From contig CAIQIL010000438.1 of the NCBI GenBank assembly GCA_903871865.1, positions 1 to 18,558 of the forward strand: a DNA stretch of 18,558 nt, written 5' to 3'. The notes beneath the pieces were generated by a model. It was not told the DNA's origin, made no database searches, and was given only the letters and a program-made list of their open reading frames with translations. Origin of the DNA: an uncultured Burkholderiales bacterium (lineage in GTDB: Bacteria; Pseudomonadota; Gammaproteobacteria; Burkholderiales; Burkholderiaceae_C). How positions within the stretch are numbered: position 1 is the first letter of the stretch; each line of letters begins with the position of its first letter. Below, piece by piece: positions 1 through 7,336 of this stretch. Made by a program: the position numbers and the translations under genes.

Positions 1-567
1 CACCTGGTGCGCGCCTGGCATCACACCTACCGCCTGCCGGTGCTCACCACCAACTGCAGCAACAACTACGGCCCCTACCATTTCCCCGAAAAACTCATCC
101 CGCTGATGATCCTGAACGCGCTGGAGGGCAAGCCCCTGCCGGTGTACGGCGACGGCCTGAACATCCGCGACTGGCTGTTCGTGCGCGACCACTGCGAGGC
201 CATCTGCCAGGTGCTGGAAAAGGGCCGCTCGGGCGAGGTCTACAACGTTGGCGGCATCAACGAGATCAAGAACATCGACGTGGTCAACACCATCTGCGCC
301 ATCCTCGATGAGCTGCGTCCGCGTGCCGATGGCAAGCCTTATGCCAGCCTCATCACCTACGTGACCGATCGCCCGGGCCACGACCGCCGCTACGCCATCG
401 ACCCGCGCAAGATCCAAAGCGAGATCGGCTGGGCCCCGGCCGAGACCTTCGCCTCCGGCATCCGCAAAACGGTGCAGTGGTTCCTCGACAACACCGAGTG
501 GATCGACACCGTGCGCTCCGGCGGCTACCGCGACTGGATCGCACAGAACTACGGCGGCCGCGCATGA
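1..567 (+). CDS. rfbB: dTDP-glucose 4,6-dehydratase, C-terminal part (5' end outside window)
   Basis: RfbB/RmlB converts dTDP-glucose to dTDP-4-keto-6-deoxyglucose, the second step of dTDP-L-rhamnose synthesis, in the cytoplasm. The frame is open from base 1, and 188 residues are visible of a family length near 350. The Rossmann domain and the catalytic YxxxK lie upstream of the window. The visible part holds family-typical blocks: [15 protein letters not shown] (residues 20-34 of the fragment), then [18 protein letters not shown], then YNVGG and the C-terminal [11 protein letters not shown]. The first in-frame GTG, at base 7, is not a real start, because homology continues upstream of it. 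The stop overlaps the rfbD start in an ATGA arrangement, so the two are probably translationally coupled. The identification is very secure. Confidence 0.96.
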   Translation, partial: HLVRAWHHTYRLPVLTTNCSNNYGPYHFPEKLIPLMILNALEGKPLPVYGDGLNIRDWLFVRDHCEAICQVLEKGRSGEVYNVGGINEIKNIDVVNTICAILDELRPRADGKPYASLITYVTDRPGHDRRYAIDPRKIQSEIGWAPAETFASGIRKTVQWFLDNTEWIDTVRSGGYRDWIAQNYGGRA

Positions 568-1496
568 ACATCCTCTTGCTGGGCAGCGGTGGCCAGGTCG
601 GCTGGGAACTGCAACGCGCCCTGGCGCCCTTGGGGCAGCTGAACGCGTTCGACTTCAACACGCCAGGGCCTGACGCAGCGCTCCACCTGCGCGCCGATTT
701 CACCCAGCCCGAGCAGGTGTTGGAGATCATCCGCATCGTCCAGCCCGACGTCATCGTCAATGCCGCGGCCCACACAGCGGTGGACAAGGCCGAGGCCGAG
801 CCCGAACTGGCCCGCCTGATCAACGCCACCACGCCCGCCTTGATCGCCCAGGAAGCCGCGCAGCGCGACATCCTCCTGGTGCACTACAGCACCGACTACG
901 TGTTCGATGGCAGTGGCCAGGCCCCGCGGGATGAGGATGCCGCCACTGCGCCTTTGAGCGTCTATGGCCAGACCAAGCGCGAAGGCGAGCTGGCCATCGC
1001 CGTCAGTGGCTGCCGCCACCTGACCTTCCGCACCAGCTGGGTCTATGCGGCGCGCGGCGGCAACTTCGCCCGCACCATGCTGCGCCTGGCGGCCGAGCGC
1101 GACGCCCTCAACGTCATCGACGACCAGGTCGGCGCGCCCACCGGGGCCGACCTGCTGGCCGACGTCACGGCACATGCCATCCGTGTGGTGCAGGGCGCAC
1201 CGGCAGGCCCGCGCCGCGACGAACTCCTGGGCCTCTACCACCTCGTGGCCAGCGGCCACACCAGCTGGCACGCCTACGCCAGCTTCGTCATCGAGTGGGC
1301 GCGTGCGGCCGGCCAGCCCATCCGCGTGGCGCCCGAGGCCATCCGCCCCATCCCCACGGCCGACTACCCCACGCCGGCGCAGCGCCCGCTGAACTCCCGC
1401 CTGGCCACCGACAAACTGCAGCAGGCCTTCGGCTTGCAGCTGCCCGACTGGCAGCACGGTGTCAGCCGCATGCTGACGGAAATCCTGGGACGCTGA
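564..1496 (+). CDS. rfbD: dTDP-4-dehydrorhamnose reductase
   Basis: RfbD/RmlD reduces dTDP-4-keto-L-rhamnose to dTDP-L-rhamnose with NAD(P)H, the last step of the pathway. The product has 310 residues, near the usual length. An N-terminal nucleotide-binding loop GSGGQVG lies at residues 7-13. The extended-SDR core motif STDYVFDG is at 109-116 and YGQTK at 134-138, so Thr110, Tyr134 and Lys138 are the expected catalytic triad. I chose the ATG at 564 because it gives the canonical [13 protein letters not shown] start and overlaps the rfbB stop by 4 nt. An in-frame upstream start at 477 would only add residues encoded inside rfbB. The rfbA start follows 2 nt after the stop. Confidence 0.96.
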   Translation: MNILLLGSGGQVGWELQRALAPLGQLNAFDFNTPGPDAALHLRADFTQPEQVLEIIRIVQPDVIVNAAAHTAVDKAEAEPELARLINATTPALIAQEAAQRDILLVHYSTDYVFDGSGQAPRDEDAATAPLSVYGQTKREGELAIAVSGCRHLTFRTSWVYAARGGNFARTMLRLAAERDALNVIDDQVGAPTGADLLADVTAHAIRVVQGAPAGPRRDELLGLYHLVASGHTSWHAYASFVIEWARAAGQPIRVAPEAIRPIPTADYPTPAQRPLNSRLATDKLQQAFGLQLPDWQHGVSRMLTEILGR

Positions 1497-1498
1497 AC

Positions 1499-2380
1499 AT
1501 GAACCGCAAAGGCATCATCCTGGCCGGGGGCTCCGGCACCCGCCTGCACCCCGCCACCCTGGCCATCAGCAAGCAGCTGCTGCCGGTCTATGACAAGCCG
1601 ATGGTCTATTACCCGCTGAGCACCCTGATGCTGGCGGGCATCCGCGACATCCTGCTCATCAGCACGCCGCAAGACACCCCGCGCTTCCAGGCGCTGCTGG
1701 GCGATGGCAGCCAGTGGGGCCTGAACCTGAGCTACTGCGTGCAGCCCAGCCCGGACGGCCTGGCGCAGGCTTTCATCCTCGGCCGTGATTTCGTCGGCAA
1801 CCACCCCAGCGCGCGGGTGCTGGGCGACAACATTTACTACGGCCACGACCTGCAGCGCCAGTTGCAGAGCGCCAATGCCCGCAGCGATGGCGCCAGCGTC
1901 TTCGCCTACCACGTGACCGACCCGGAGCGCTACGGCGTGGTCGAGTTCGATGCCGACAAGCGCGCCCTGTCCATCGAAGAAAAGCCCAAAGCGCCCAAGA
2001 GCAACTACGCCGTCACCGGCCTGTATTTCTACGACACCCAGGTCTGCGACATCGCCGCCAGCATCCAGCCCAGCCCGCGCGGCGAGCTCGAAATCACCGA
2101 CGTCAACGCGGCCTACCTGAAGCAAGGCCAGCTCAGCGTCGAGATCATGGGCCGCGGCTACGCCTGGCTGGACACCGGCACCCACGACAGCCTGCTGGAA
2201 GCCGGCCAGTTCATCGCCACCCTGGAAAAACGCCAGGGCCTCAAGGTGGCCTGCCTGGAAGAAATCGCCTTCCGCTCGGGCTGGATCTCGGCCGAGCAGC
2301 TGAACAAGCTGGCCCAACCCATGCTGAAGAACGGCTACGGCCAGTACCTGCTCAAGGTGCTCAACGACAAGGTCTATTGA
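1499..2380 (+). CDS. rfbA: glucose-1-phosphate thymidylyltransferase
   Basis: RfbA/RmlA makes dTDP-glucose from dTTP and glucose-1-phosphate, the committed step to dTDP-L-rhamnose, and is normally inhibited by the end product. The product has 293 residues, the normal family length. The nucleotidyltransferase signature [13 protein letters not shown] spans residues 8-20, followed by [18 protein letters not shown] at 24-41. The metal-binding LGDN is at 108-111, and the [19 protein letters not shown] block lies in the second half. The ATG at 1499 is 2 nt after the rfbD stop. An in-frame upstream start at 1295 lies within rfbD and lacks homology. Unlike the nucleotidyltransferase at 11043-12146, this protein has no C-terminal beta-helix. 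Confidence 0.97.
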   Translation: MNRKGIILAGGSGTRLHPATLAISKQLLPVYDKPMVYYPLSTLMLAGIRDILLISTPQDTPRFQALLGDGSQWGLNLSYCVQPSPDGLAQAFILGRDFVGNHPSARVLGDNIYYGHDLQRQLQSANARSDGASVFAYHVTDPERYGVVEFDADKRALSIEEKPKAPKSNYAVTGLYFYDTQVCDIAASIQPSPRGELEITDVNAAYLKQGQLSVEIMGRGYAWLDTGTHDSLLEAGQFIATLEKRQGLKVACLEEIAFRSGWISAEQLNKLAQPMLKNGYGQYLLKVLNDKVY

Positions 2381-2399
2381 CCGCTCCCAGATCACCGCC

Positions 2400-3014
2400 A
2401 TGAAACTCACCCAGACCCGCATCCCCGACGTCGTCATCGTCGAGCCCGCCGTCTTCGCCGATGAGCGCGGCTGGTTCATGGAGACCTTCAACGAGCCACG
2501 CTTCCATGCGGGCCTGCGCGAGTTGGGCCTGCCCGTGCCGCGCCCCTTCGTGCAGGACAACCACTCCTGCAGCAAGGCCGGCGTGCTGCGCGGCCTGCAC
2601 TACCAGCTGCCGCCCAACCCCCAGGGCAAGCTGGTGCGCGTCACCCAGGGCGCGGCCTACGACGTGGCCGTGGACATCCGCGAGGGCTCGCCCACCTTCG
2701 GCCAGTGGGTCGGTGTCGAACTGAGCGCCGACAACCGCCGCCAGATGTGGATCCCCGAAGGCTTTGCCCACGGCTTCCTGTCCCTGACGGACGACACCCA
2801 CTTCCTCTACAAAACCACCGACGTCTATGCCCGTGACTGCGAACGCAGCATCCACTGGCAAGACCCGGCCATTGGCATCGACTGGCCGCTGGCGGGCCTG
2901 CACGGCGTGTCAGGCGGCCAGGCCATCGTGGCGCCCAAAGACGCGCAAGCCGTGAGCCTGGCCCAGGCCCGTGCCGCGTCGGACCTGCCCGTCTGGCCGG
3001 TGCCAGCCGCCTGA
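2400..3014 (+). CDS. rfbC: dTDP-4-dehydrorhamnose 3,5-epimerase
   Basis: RfbC/RmlC epimerises C3 and C5 of dTDP-4-keto-6-deoxyglucose to give dTDP-4-keto-L-rhamnose. The product has 204 residues, about 20 more than the common length near 183. The extra residues form an alanine-rich C-terminal tail after the conserved cupin. Family motifs are clear: FADERGWFMETFN at 19-31, RGLHYQ at 64-69 with the expected catalytic His67, and QGKLVRV with Lys77. WIPEGFAHGF is at 117-126, and the IDWP near the end holds the expected acidic Asp161. The gene starts 19 nt after rfbA. With rfbB, rfbD and rfbA it completes dTDP-L-rhamnose synthesis within the window. Confidence 0.96.
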   Translation: MKLTQTRIPDVVIVEPAVFADERGWFMETFNEPRFHAGLRELGLPVPRPFVQDNHSCSKAGVLRGLHYQLPPNPQGKLVRVTQGAAYDVAVDIREGSPTFGQWVGVELSADNRRQMWIPEGFAHGFLSLTDDTHFLYKTTDVYARDCERSIHWQDPAIGIDWPLAGLHGVSGGQAIVAPKDAQAVSLAQARAASDLPVWPVPAA

Positions 3015-3180
3015 GGCCCGGCGCGCCGCCCTGGCGCTTGACCGCAGCGGTGACCCCACGCAAACCCGACCTCTGCTCGCGGGGGGCGGTGTGGCATGGC
3101 GCCAGTGCGGCCTCTGAACGGATGTAAATTGCTGAGCGCATCCACGAGATGCGTTCAACAAACAACGTCAGGGATTTGAA
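3015..3180 (+). other. intergenic leader with an 8-bp hairpin at 3135-3155
   Basis: This 166-bp gap between rfbC and the GT-C gene is the largest break between co-oriented genes in the plus-strand block. It contains a hairpin with arms AGCGCATC (3135-3142) and GATGCGTT (3148-3155), including one G-U pair, and a 5-nt loop CACGA. No T tract follows, so it is not a standard intrinsic terminator. It lies 25 nt upstream of the next start codon. AGGGA at 3170-3174 is a reasonable ribosome binding site for the start at 3181. I saw no convincing -35/-10 pair. Confidence 0.4.
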
Positions 3181-4797
3181 ATGGCTCGTTCCAATGGGGT
3201 GGGCGCCGCAGCGCATTCAGTGGGCGTGTGGGGGCAGACGCGCGTCATGTCCTTGCCTCGCTGGGGGGTGGGGGGCTTCACGGCAGCTTTGGTGCTGTGC
3301 GGGCTGCTGACCGCTGCGCTCATCGGCTTTTTGCACGAGGACGCCTACATCCTCTTCGTCTACAGCCGTCACCTGGCCGACACAGGCCAGATCAGCTTCG
3401 ACCTGGTGCACGGGCCTGCGGAAGGGGCGACCGACTTCCTCTGGATGTGGCTGATTTCCCTGGGCGTGCGCATCGGCATCGATCCGGGCATCGTGGCGGC
3501 AGCGCTCAATGCCCTGGGTGCAGGCGGCTTGCTGTCGGCTTTGTACCGTGTGCACGCCCCGTCCCGTTGGCAAGAGGGGGTTGTCAGGCTGGTGCCCCTG
3601 GTGGTGTTGTCGCCTTTCATGGGGGCAGCGGCCGGTGGCTTCTCTGTGCTGTTTTACGTGGGCCTGTACGCCCACGTGCTGGTGTGCTTGCTGCACCGCC
3701 GCATCCATTCGGCCATCGCGTGGTCCGTGCTGCTGTGCCTGACACGACCAGACGCGGTGGTGCTGAGCGCAGGTACCCTGCTGCCGGTGCTCTACCGCTT
3801 TCGACACGAGCGGCGGGTGCTGCTCAGCTTCACCGTGGCGGCCCTCGTCGGAGGCGGCTACTTCGTTTGGCGCAAGCAGTACTTCGGTGAGTGGTTGCCC
3901 CTGCCCTTGATGGTCAAGAGCCAGGGTGACTCGCTGGCCGAGAGCCTGTTCAACAACGTCCTGGTGCTGCTGCCATTTGCCCCCTTGCCATGGCTGTACA
4001 AGCGTTTCGGCTCGCGCCTGTCGCGCTTCGATGTGCTCGGTCTGTTGCTGCCGGCGGCCTTGTTGTGGGTTGCCCTGGCCCTCGCGCACCAGAGTCAGAA
4101 CATCAGCTACCGCTTCCAGGCGCCGATCATGGTGTCCTTGTTGATGGTCACGGTGTCCCTGCGGCTGCCGTCCTGGCGCTGGCGTGCGCTGGCGTGGACG
4201 CCCTTCCTCCTGTTTGGCCTCAAGACCCTGGGGGGTGAGGTCCGTTACCTGAGCACGCCGGCGTACATCAACGGCTTCCCTTCTCAGTTGCAGCAGATGG
4301 GCGTGGTCCGGCCGGACACCCGCATTGCCCTCACCGAGGCTGGGCGCATGCCCTATTACCTGCCAGCGCAGTACATGGACCTGGTGGGGCTGAACAGCCG
4401 CGAGGTCGCTGTGGGTGGCTTGACCGTGGCCAAAATCCAGGCCTTCCAGCCCGGTCTGATCTTCCTGCACCATGCGGGCACGTATGTGCCGCCTGTGTCG
4501 GACGCGCCGTTCGTGCGGGTGTCGCGGGAGGCTTTCCTGGCCCAGCACTGGCGCCCCAACGGCGCCCATGACCCGGTGATGCGTGCGCCGTCGGTGGTGG
4601 GAGACTACCTGCGTCGGACGGATCGCATGGACGTGATTTACTTCGTGCGTTACGGCAAGGGCCTGTTCCATGTGTATGCGATGGACAGCCGCATGGTGGA
4701 CCCGTCGCGCTTCGAATGGGCTTTGCAGCGCAGCCAGGCCTCACCGCTGGTTTCCCATTGCGCAGCCTCTGTCTACTGGCCCTGTCGGCGTCGTTGA
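3181..4797 (+). CDS. GT-C family membrane glycosyltransferase (AftB/TfpW-like, possible arabinofuranosyltransferase)
   Basis: This is a 538-residue polytopic membrane protein. After a first membrane segment (about residues 31-51) comes an acidic pair, Glu53-Asp54, in HEDAYILFVYSRHLADTG. It is followed by GPAEGATDFLW at 78-88. This layout (acidic pair at the start of the first periplasmic loop, then a G-x-x-x-E-G/A-x-T-x-x-x-W block) is typical of GT-C transferases that use polyprenyl-phosphate sugars. It recalls mycobacterial AftB and the Pseudomonas pilin arabinosyltransferase TfpW. Many further hydrophobic segments follow, and then a soluble C-terminal domain from about residue 370. The start at 3181 has AGGGA 6 nt upstream; ATG 3247 (Met23) is an alternative. 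The N-terminal codons (GCT, CGT, AAT, GGG, TCA) are less GC-biased than in the rfb genes. The sugar and acceptor are inferred from the downstream DprE1/DprE2 genes. Confidence 0.65.
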   Translation: MARSNGVGAAAHSVGVWGQTRVMSLPRWGVGGFTAALVLCGLLTAALIGFLHEDAYILFVYSRHLADTGQISFDLVHGPAEGATDFLWMWLISLGVRIGIDPGIVAAALNALGAGGLLSALYRVHAPSRWQEGVVRLVPLVVLSPFMGAAAGGFSVLFYVGLYAHVLVCLLHRRIHSAIAWSVLLCLTRPDAVVLSAGTLLPVLYRFRHERRVLLSFTVAALVGGGYFVWRKQYFGEWLPLPLMVKSQGDSLAESLFNNVLVLLPFAPLPWLYKRFGSRLSRFDVLGLLLPAALLWVALALAHQSQNISYRFQAPIMVSLLMVTVSLRLPSWRWRALAWTPFLLFGLKTLGGEVRYLSTPAYINGFPSQLQQMGVVRPDTRIALTEAGRMPYYLPAQYMDLVGLNSREVAVGGLTVAKIQAFQPGLIFLHHAGTYVPPVSDAPFVRVSREAFLAQHWRPNGAHDPVMRAPSVVGDYLRRTDRMDVIYFVRYGKGLFHVYAMDSRMVDPSRFEWALQRSQASPLVSHCAASVYWPCRRR

Positions 4798-4888
4798 GCG
4801 GTGCTGCCTTCATCCTGGGGCCCCGTTTGCGGGGGGATGTGCCGTGAACAGCGCACAGATCTGACACATGGCGTCCATGAGGGAAGAC

Positions 4889-4894
4889 CATAAT
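4889..4894 (+). promoter_or_regulatory. candidate -10 element close to the start codon (possible leaderless start)
   Basis: CATAAT lies 7 nt upstream of the ATG at 4902. No Shine-Dalgarno-like sequence is present between it and the start. If it is a -10 box, transcription would begin at or next to the start codon and the mRNA would be leaderless. The best -35-like sequence, CTGACA at 4861-4866, is 22 nt away, which is too far for a standard sigma-70 promoter. Confidence is therefore low. Confidence 0.3.
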
Positions 4895-4901
4895 CCCGCC
4901 C

Positions 4902-5870
4902 ATGAGCGAACAAGCACTCCCTGACAGCGTGGCGCCGTCCGCGGCCCCCCTGTGGCGACGCACCCTGGTTTACGGGGTGTTCGCCGTGTTCGCCGTCTGG
5001 TGCGCCATGGCCTTCCGCAAGGACATCGCCCAGATCGACCTGCGCCCCTTGAGCGAGGGCTGGCCCCTGGTCCTGGCCGCAGGTGCCTTGTCCTTGTTCA
5101 ACTACGCCCTGCGCGTGGTGCGCTGGCAGATGTACCTGCGCCGCCTGGGGCACCACCTGCCCTGGCGCTTCGTCAGCCTGACCTTCATGGCCGGCTTTGC
5201 CTTCACGCTGTCGCCGGGCAAGCTCGGTGAAATGGTGCGTGCGCGCTACTACCAGCCGCATGGCATCCCGCTGGCCTCGGTCACGGGCGCTTTCTTCATC
5301 GAGCGCCTGCTCGACCTGGTCGTCATGATCCTGCTGGCCGTGGTGGTGCTGGCCGAATTGCAGGCTTACCGCCAGTTCCTGTGGGTGGCCGTCGGCCTGG
5401 TGGGCGGCTTGCTGGCGTCGGTGGCCGTGGTGCCCTGGGCCGCGGTGGCCGAACGGGGCGCGCGGCGCGATGCCGCCGGCCTGGTCAAGCTGGTGGCGCC
5501 GGTGGCCCGCATGCTGGCCAGCGCGCGCACCTTCCTGTCGCCCAGCATCTTGCTGACCGGTATGTTGCTGGGCCTGGCGGCATGGGGTGCGGAAGCGGTC
5601 GGCCTCAAACTGATTTCCGACATCCTCTCGCCCGACAAGCTCAGCGTGCCCGGTGCCATGGGCATCTACGCCATCGCCATCATCGTGGGTGCGCTGTCCT
5701 TCCTGCCGGGTGGCCTGGGCAGCACCGAGGCCGTCATGGCCGCCTTGCTCTACGCCCACGGCTTCTCCACCCCGCAGGCCATCCTGCTCACGCTGATTTG
5801 CCGCTTGCTGACCCTGTGGTTGGCCGTGCTGATCGGTTGGGTGTGCGTGTGGCTGCTGCGGCGTGAATGA
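4902..5870 (+). CDS. lysylphosphatidylglycerol synthase TM region / flippase-like membrane protein
   Basis: This 322-residue integral membrane protein belongs to the LPG_synthase_TM (UPF0104) family, with no catalytic C-terminal domain. Family landmarks are an RxxRWQMYL block at 71-79, FTLSPGKLGEMVRARY at 101-116 and FFIERLLDLV at 131-140. SFLPGGLGSTEAVM lies in the last third (265-278). About seven or eight hydrophobic segments are visible. Members of this family often sit in glycan loci and are thought to move or handle lipid-linked substrates; the lipid transport role is not proven for this type. Its place between a GT-C transferase and a prenyl-phosphoribose synthase suggests it flips the polyprenyl-phosphoryl-pentose to the periplasmic side. 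The ATG at 4902 is the natural start; no ribosome binding site is apparent. Confidence 0.8.
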   Translation: MSEQALPDSVAPSAAPLWRRTLVYGVFAVFAVWCAMAFRKDIAQIDLRPLSEGWPLVLAAGALSLFNYALRVVRWQMYLRRLGHHLPWRFVSLTFMAGFAFTLSPGKLGEMVRARYYQPHGIPLASVTGAFFIERLLDLVVMILLAVVVLAELQAYRQFLWVAVGLVGGLLASVAVVPWAAVAERGARRDAAGLVKLVAPVARMLASARTFLSPSILLTGMLLGLAAWGAEAVGLKLISDILSPDKLSVPGAMGIYAIAIIVGALSFLPGGLGSTEAVMAALLYAHGFSTPQAILLTLICRLLTLWLAVLIGWVCVWLLRRE

Positions 5871-5899
5871 ATCTGCATTGACATCTGAACAGGGACCGA

Positions 5900-7321
5900 A
5901 TGTCTGACAACGTTGCGCTGTGCGTGGACCTCGACGGCACGCTGATCCACAGTGACCTCCTGCTGGAGTCCTTCCTGCTGTTGATCAAAGAGAACCCGAT
6001 GTACCTGCTGCTCGTGCCTTTCTGGCTGCTGGGCGGCAAGGCCCGTCTCAAGCGCGAGATCGCTTCGCGCGTGAAGCTCGACGGCTCTGCTTTGCCCTAC
6101 ACCAAGCCGCTGGTCGCCTGGTTGCGCGAGCAGAAGGCCGCGGGCCGTCAGCTTTGGCTGTGCACGGCGTCTGACGAAAGCCTGGCGCGTGCCGTGGCCG
6201 ACCACCTCGGCTTTTTCGATGGTGTGCTGGCCAGCAATGGGCAGACCAACCTGTCGGGCAGCAACAAGGCCGCGGCCCTGGTGGCGAAGTTCGGTGAGAA
6301 GGGCTTTGACTACTGCGGCAATGAGAAGGTGGACCTGCGCGTCTGGCCGCATGCGCGCGGTGCCATCGTGGTCAATGCCAGCGAGTCCCTCGCGGCCGAA
6401 GCCGCCCGCGTGACCCAGGTGCTGGGCCAGTACCCGTTCAAGCCGGTTGGCCTGAAGGTGGTGCTCAAGGCCTTGCGCGTGCACCAGTGGGCCAAGAACG
6501 CGCTCATCTTCGTGCCCGTGGCCGCTGCCCACCAGTTGGGCGATGTGACCGTGCTGGGCCAGGCCCTGATGGCTTTCGTGGCCTTCAGCCTGTGCGCCTC
6601 GTCGGTGTACCTGCTCAACGACATGCTCGACCTGGCGGCCGACCGCCAGCACCACAGCAAGTGCCACCGCCCCTTCGCCGCGGGCACGCTGAGCCTGCTG
6701 TTCGGTTTGATGGCGGCGCCGCTGCTGCTGGTCGCGGCGGTGCTGATCTCGCTGTGCCTGCCGGCCAAGTTCCTGCTGGTGCTGACGGCGTACTACGTCG
6801 TCACGCTGGCGTATTCCTTCTCGCTCAAGCGCATGGTCATGATCGACGTGCTGACGCTGGCCGGTCTCTACACGGTGCGCATCGTCGCGGGTGCGGCGGC
6901 CACCGCGATCCCGCTGTCCTTCTGGCTGCTGATGTTCGCCATCTTCATCTTCCTGAGCCTGGCCATCGTCAAGCGCTACGCCGAGTTGCACCAGATGAAG
7001 GTGCAGGGCAAGCTCAAGGCCCAGGGCCGCGGCTACCAGGTCGAAGACCTCAGCCTGCTGCAAAGCCTGGGCGGTGCCTCGGGCTACCTCAGCATTCTGG
7101 TGCTGGCGCTCTACCTGAACACGCCAGACATCGCCCGCATGTACCACCAGCCCAAGCTGGTGTGGTTGCTGGTGCCCATCATGCTGTACTGGATCAGCCG
7201 CATCTGGATGCAGACCCACCGCGGCAACATGCACGACGACCCGCTGGTCTATGCCTTGAAAGACCGCGTCAGCCTGGTCACGGGCGCCATGGCGGCGGTC
7301 GTGCTGGCCCTGGCCGTCTGA
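5900..7321 (+). CDS. HAD phosphatase-UbiA prenyltransferase fusion (decaprenyl-phosphate phosphoribosyltransferase-like)
   Basis: This is a 473-residue two-domain protein. Residues about 5-165 form a HAD hydrolase: DLDGT with Asp10 and Asp12, CTAS at 88-91, Lys123 in GSNK, and GNEKVD at 140-145. Asn141 stands where many HAD enzymes have Asp. Residues about 185-473 are a UbiA-type membrane prenyltransferase. The first aspartate motif is NDMLDLAADR at 240-249, followed by H-H-S-K-C-H-R-P-F-A-A-G, and the second block is YSFSLK (305-310) with Asp316, Arg327 and AGA. These match decaprenyl-phosphate phosphoribose synthase (Rv3806c type), which joins PRPP to a polyprenyl phosphate, rather than UbiA or CyoE. 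The HAD part could remove the 5-phosphate, the next step; this is inference. AGGGA at 5891-5895 supports the start. DprE1-like and DprE2-like genes follow directly. Confidence 0.85.
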   Translation: MSDNVALCVDLDGTLIHSDLLLESFLLLIKENPMYLLLVPFWLLGGKARLKREIASRVKLDGSALPYTKPLVAWLREQKAAGRQLWLCTASDESLARAVADHLGFFDGVLASNGQTNLSGSNKAAALVAKFGEKGFDYCGNEKVDLRVWPHARGAIVVNASESLAAEAARVTQVLGQYPFKPVGLKVVLKALRVHQWAKNALIFVPVAAAHQLGDVTVLGQALMAFVAFSLCASSVYLLNDMLDLAADRQHHSKCHRPFAAGTLSLLFGLMAAPLLLVAAVLISLCLPAKFLLVLTAYYVVTLAYSFSLKRMVMIDVLTLAGLYTVRIVAGAAATAIPLSFWLLMFAIFIFLSLAIVKRYAELHQMKVQGKLKAQGRGYQVEDLSLLQSLGGASGYLSILVLALYLNTPDIARMYHQPKLVWLLVPIMLYWISRIWMQTHRGNMHDDPLVYALKDRVSLVTGAMAAVVLALAV

Positions 7322-7336
7322 GGCCCGCAGCCACCC

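Noticed and set aside
7..9. GTG at base 7 as the start of the first gene
   Set aside because: RfbB homology continues upstream of it to base 1, so the gene is cut by the window edge.
3022..3056. Short inverted repeat ACCGC-A-GCGGT after rfbC as a terminator
   Set aside because: The loop is one base and there is no T tract, so it cannot form a stable hairpin terminator.
4821..4834. CCCCG-TTTG-CGGGG hairpin after the GT-C gene as a terminator
   Set aside because: The stem is only 5 bp and no T run follows; such short GC stems are common by chance in this DNA.
5750..7234. 494-codon minus-strand open frame opposite the HAD-UbiA gene
   Set aside because: The sequence is rich in His, Gln and Arg with no domain, as expected for the antisense of a GC-biased gene.
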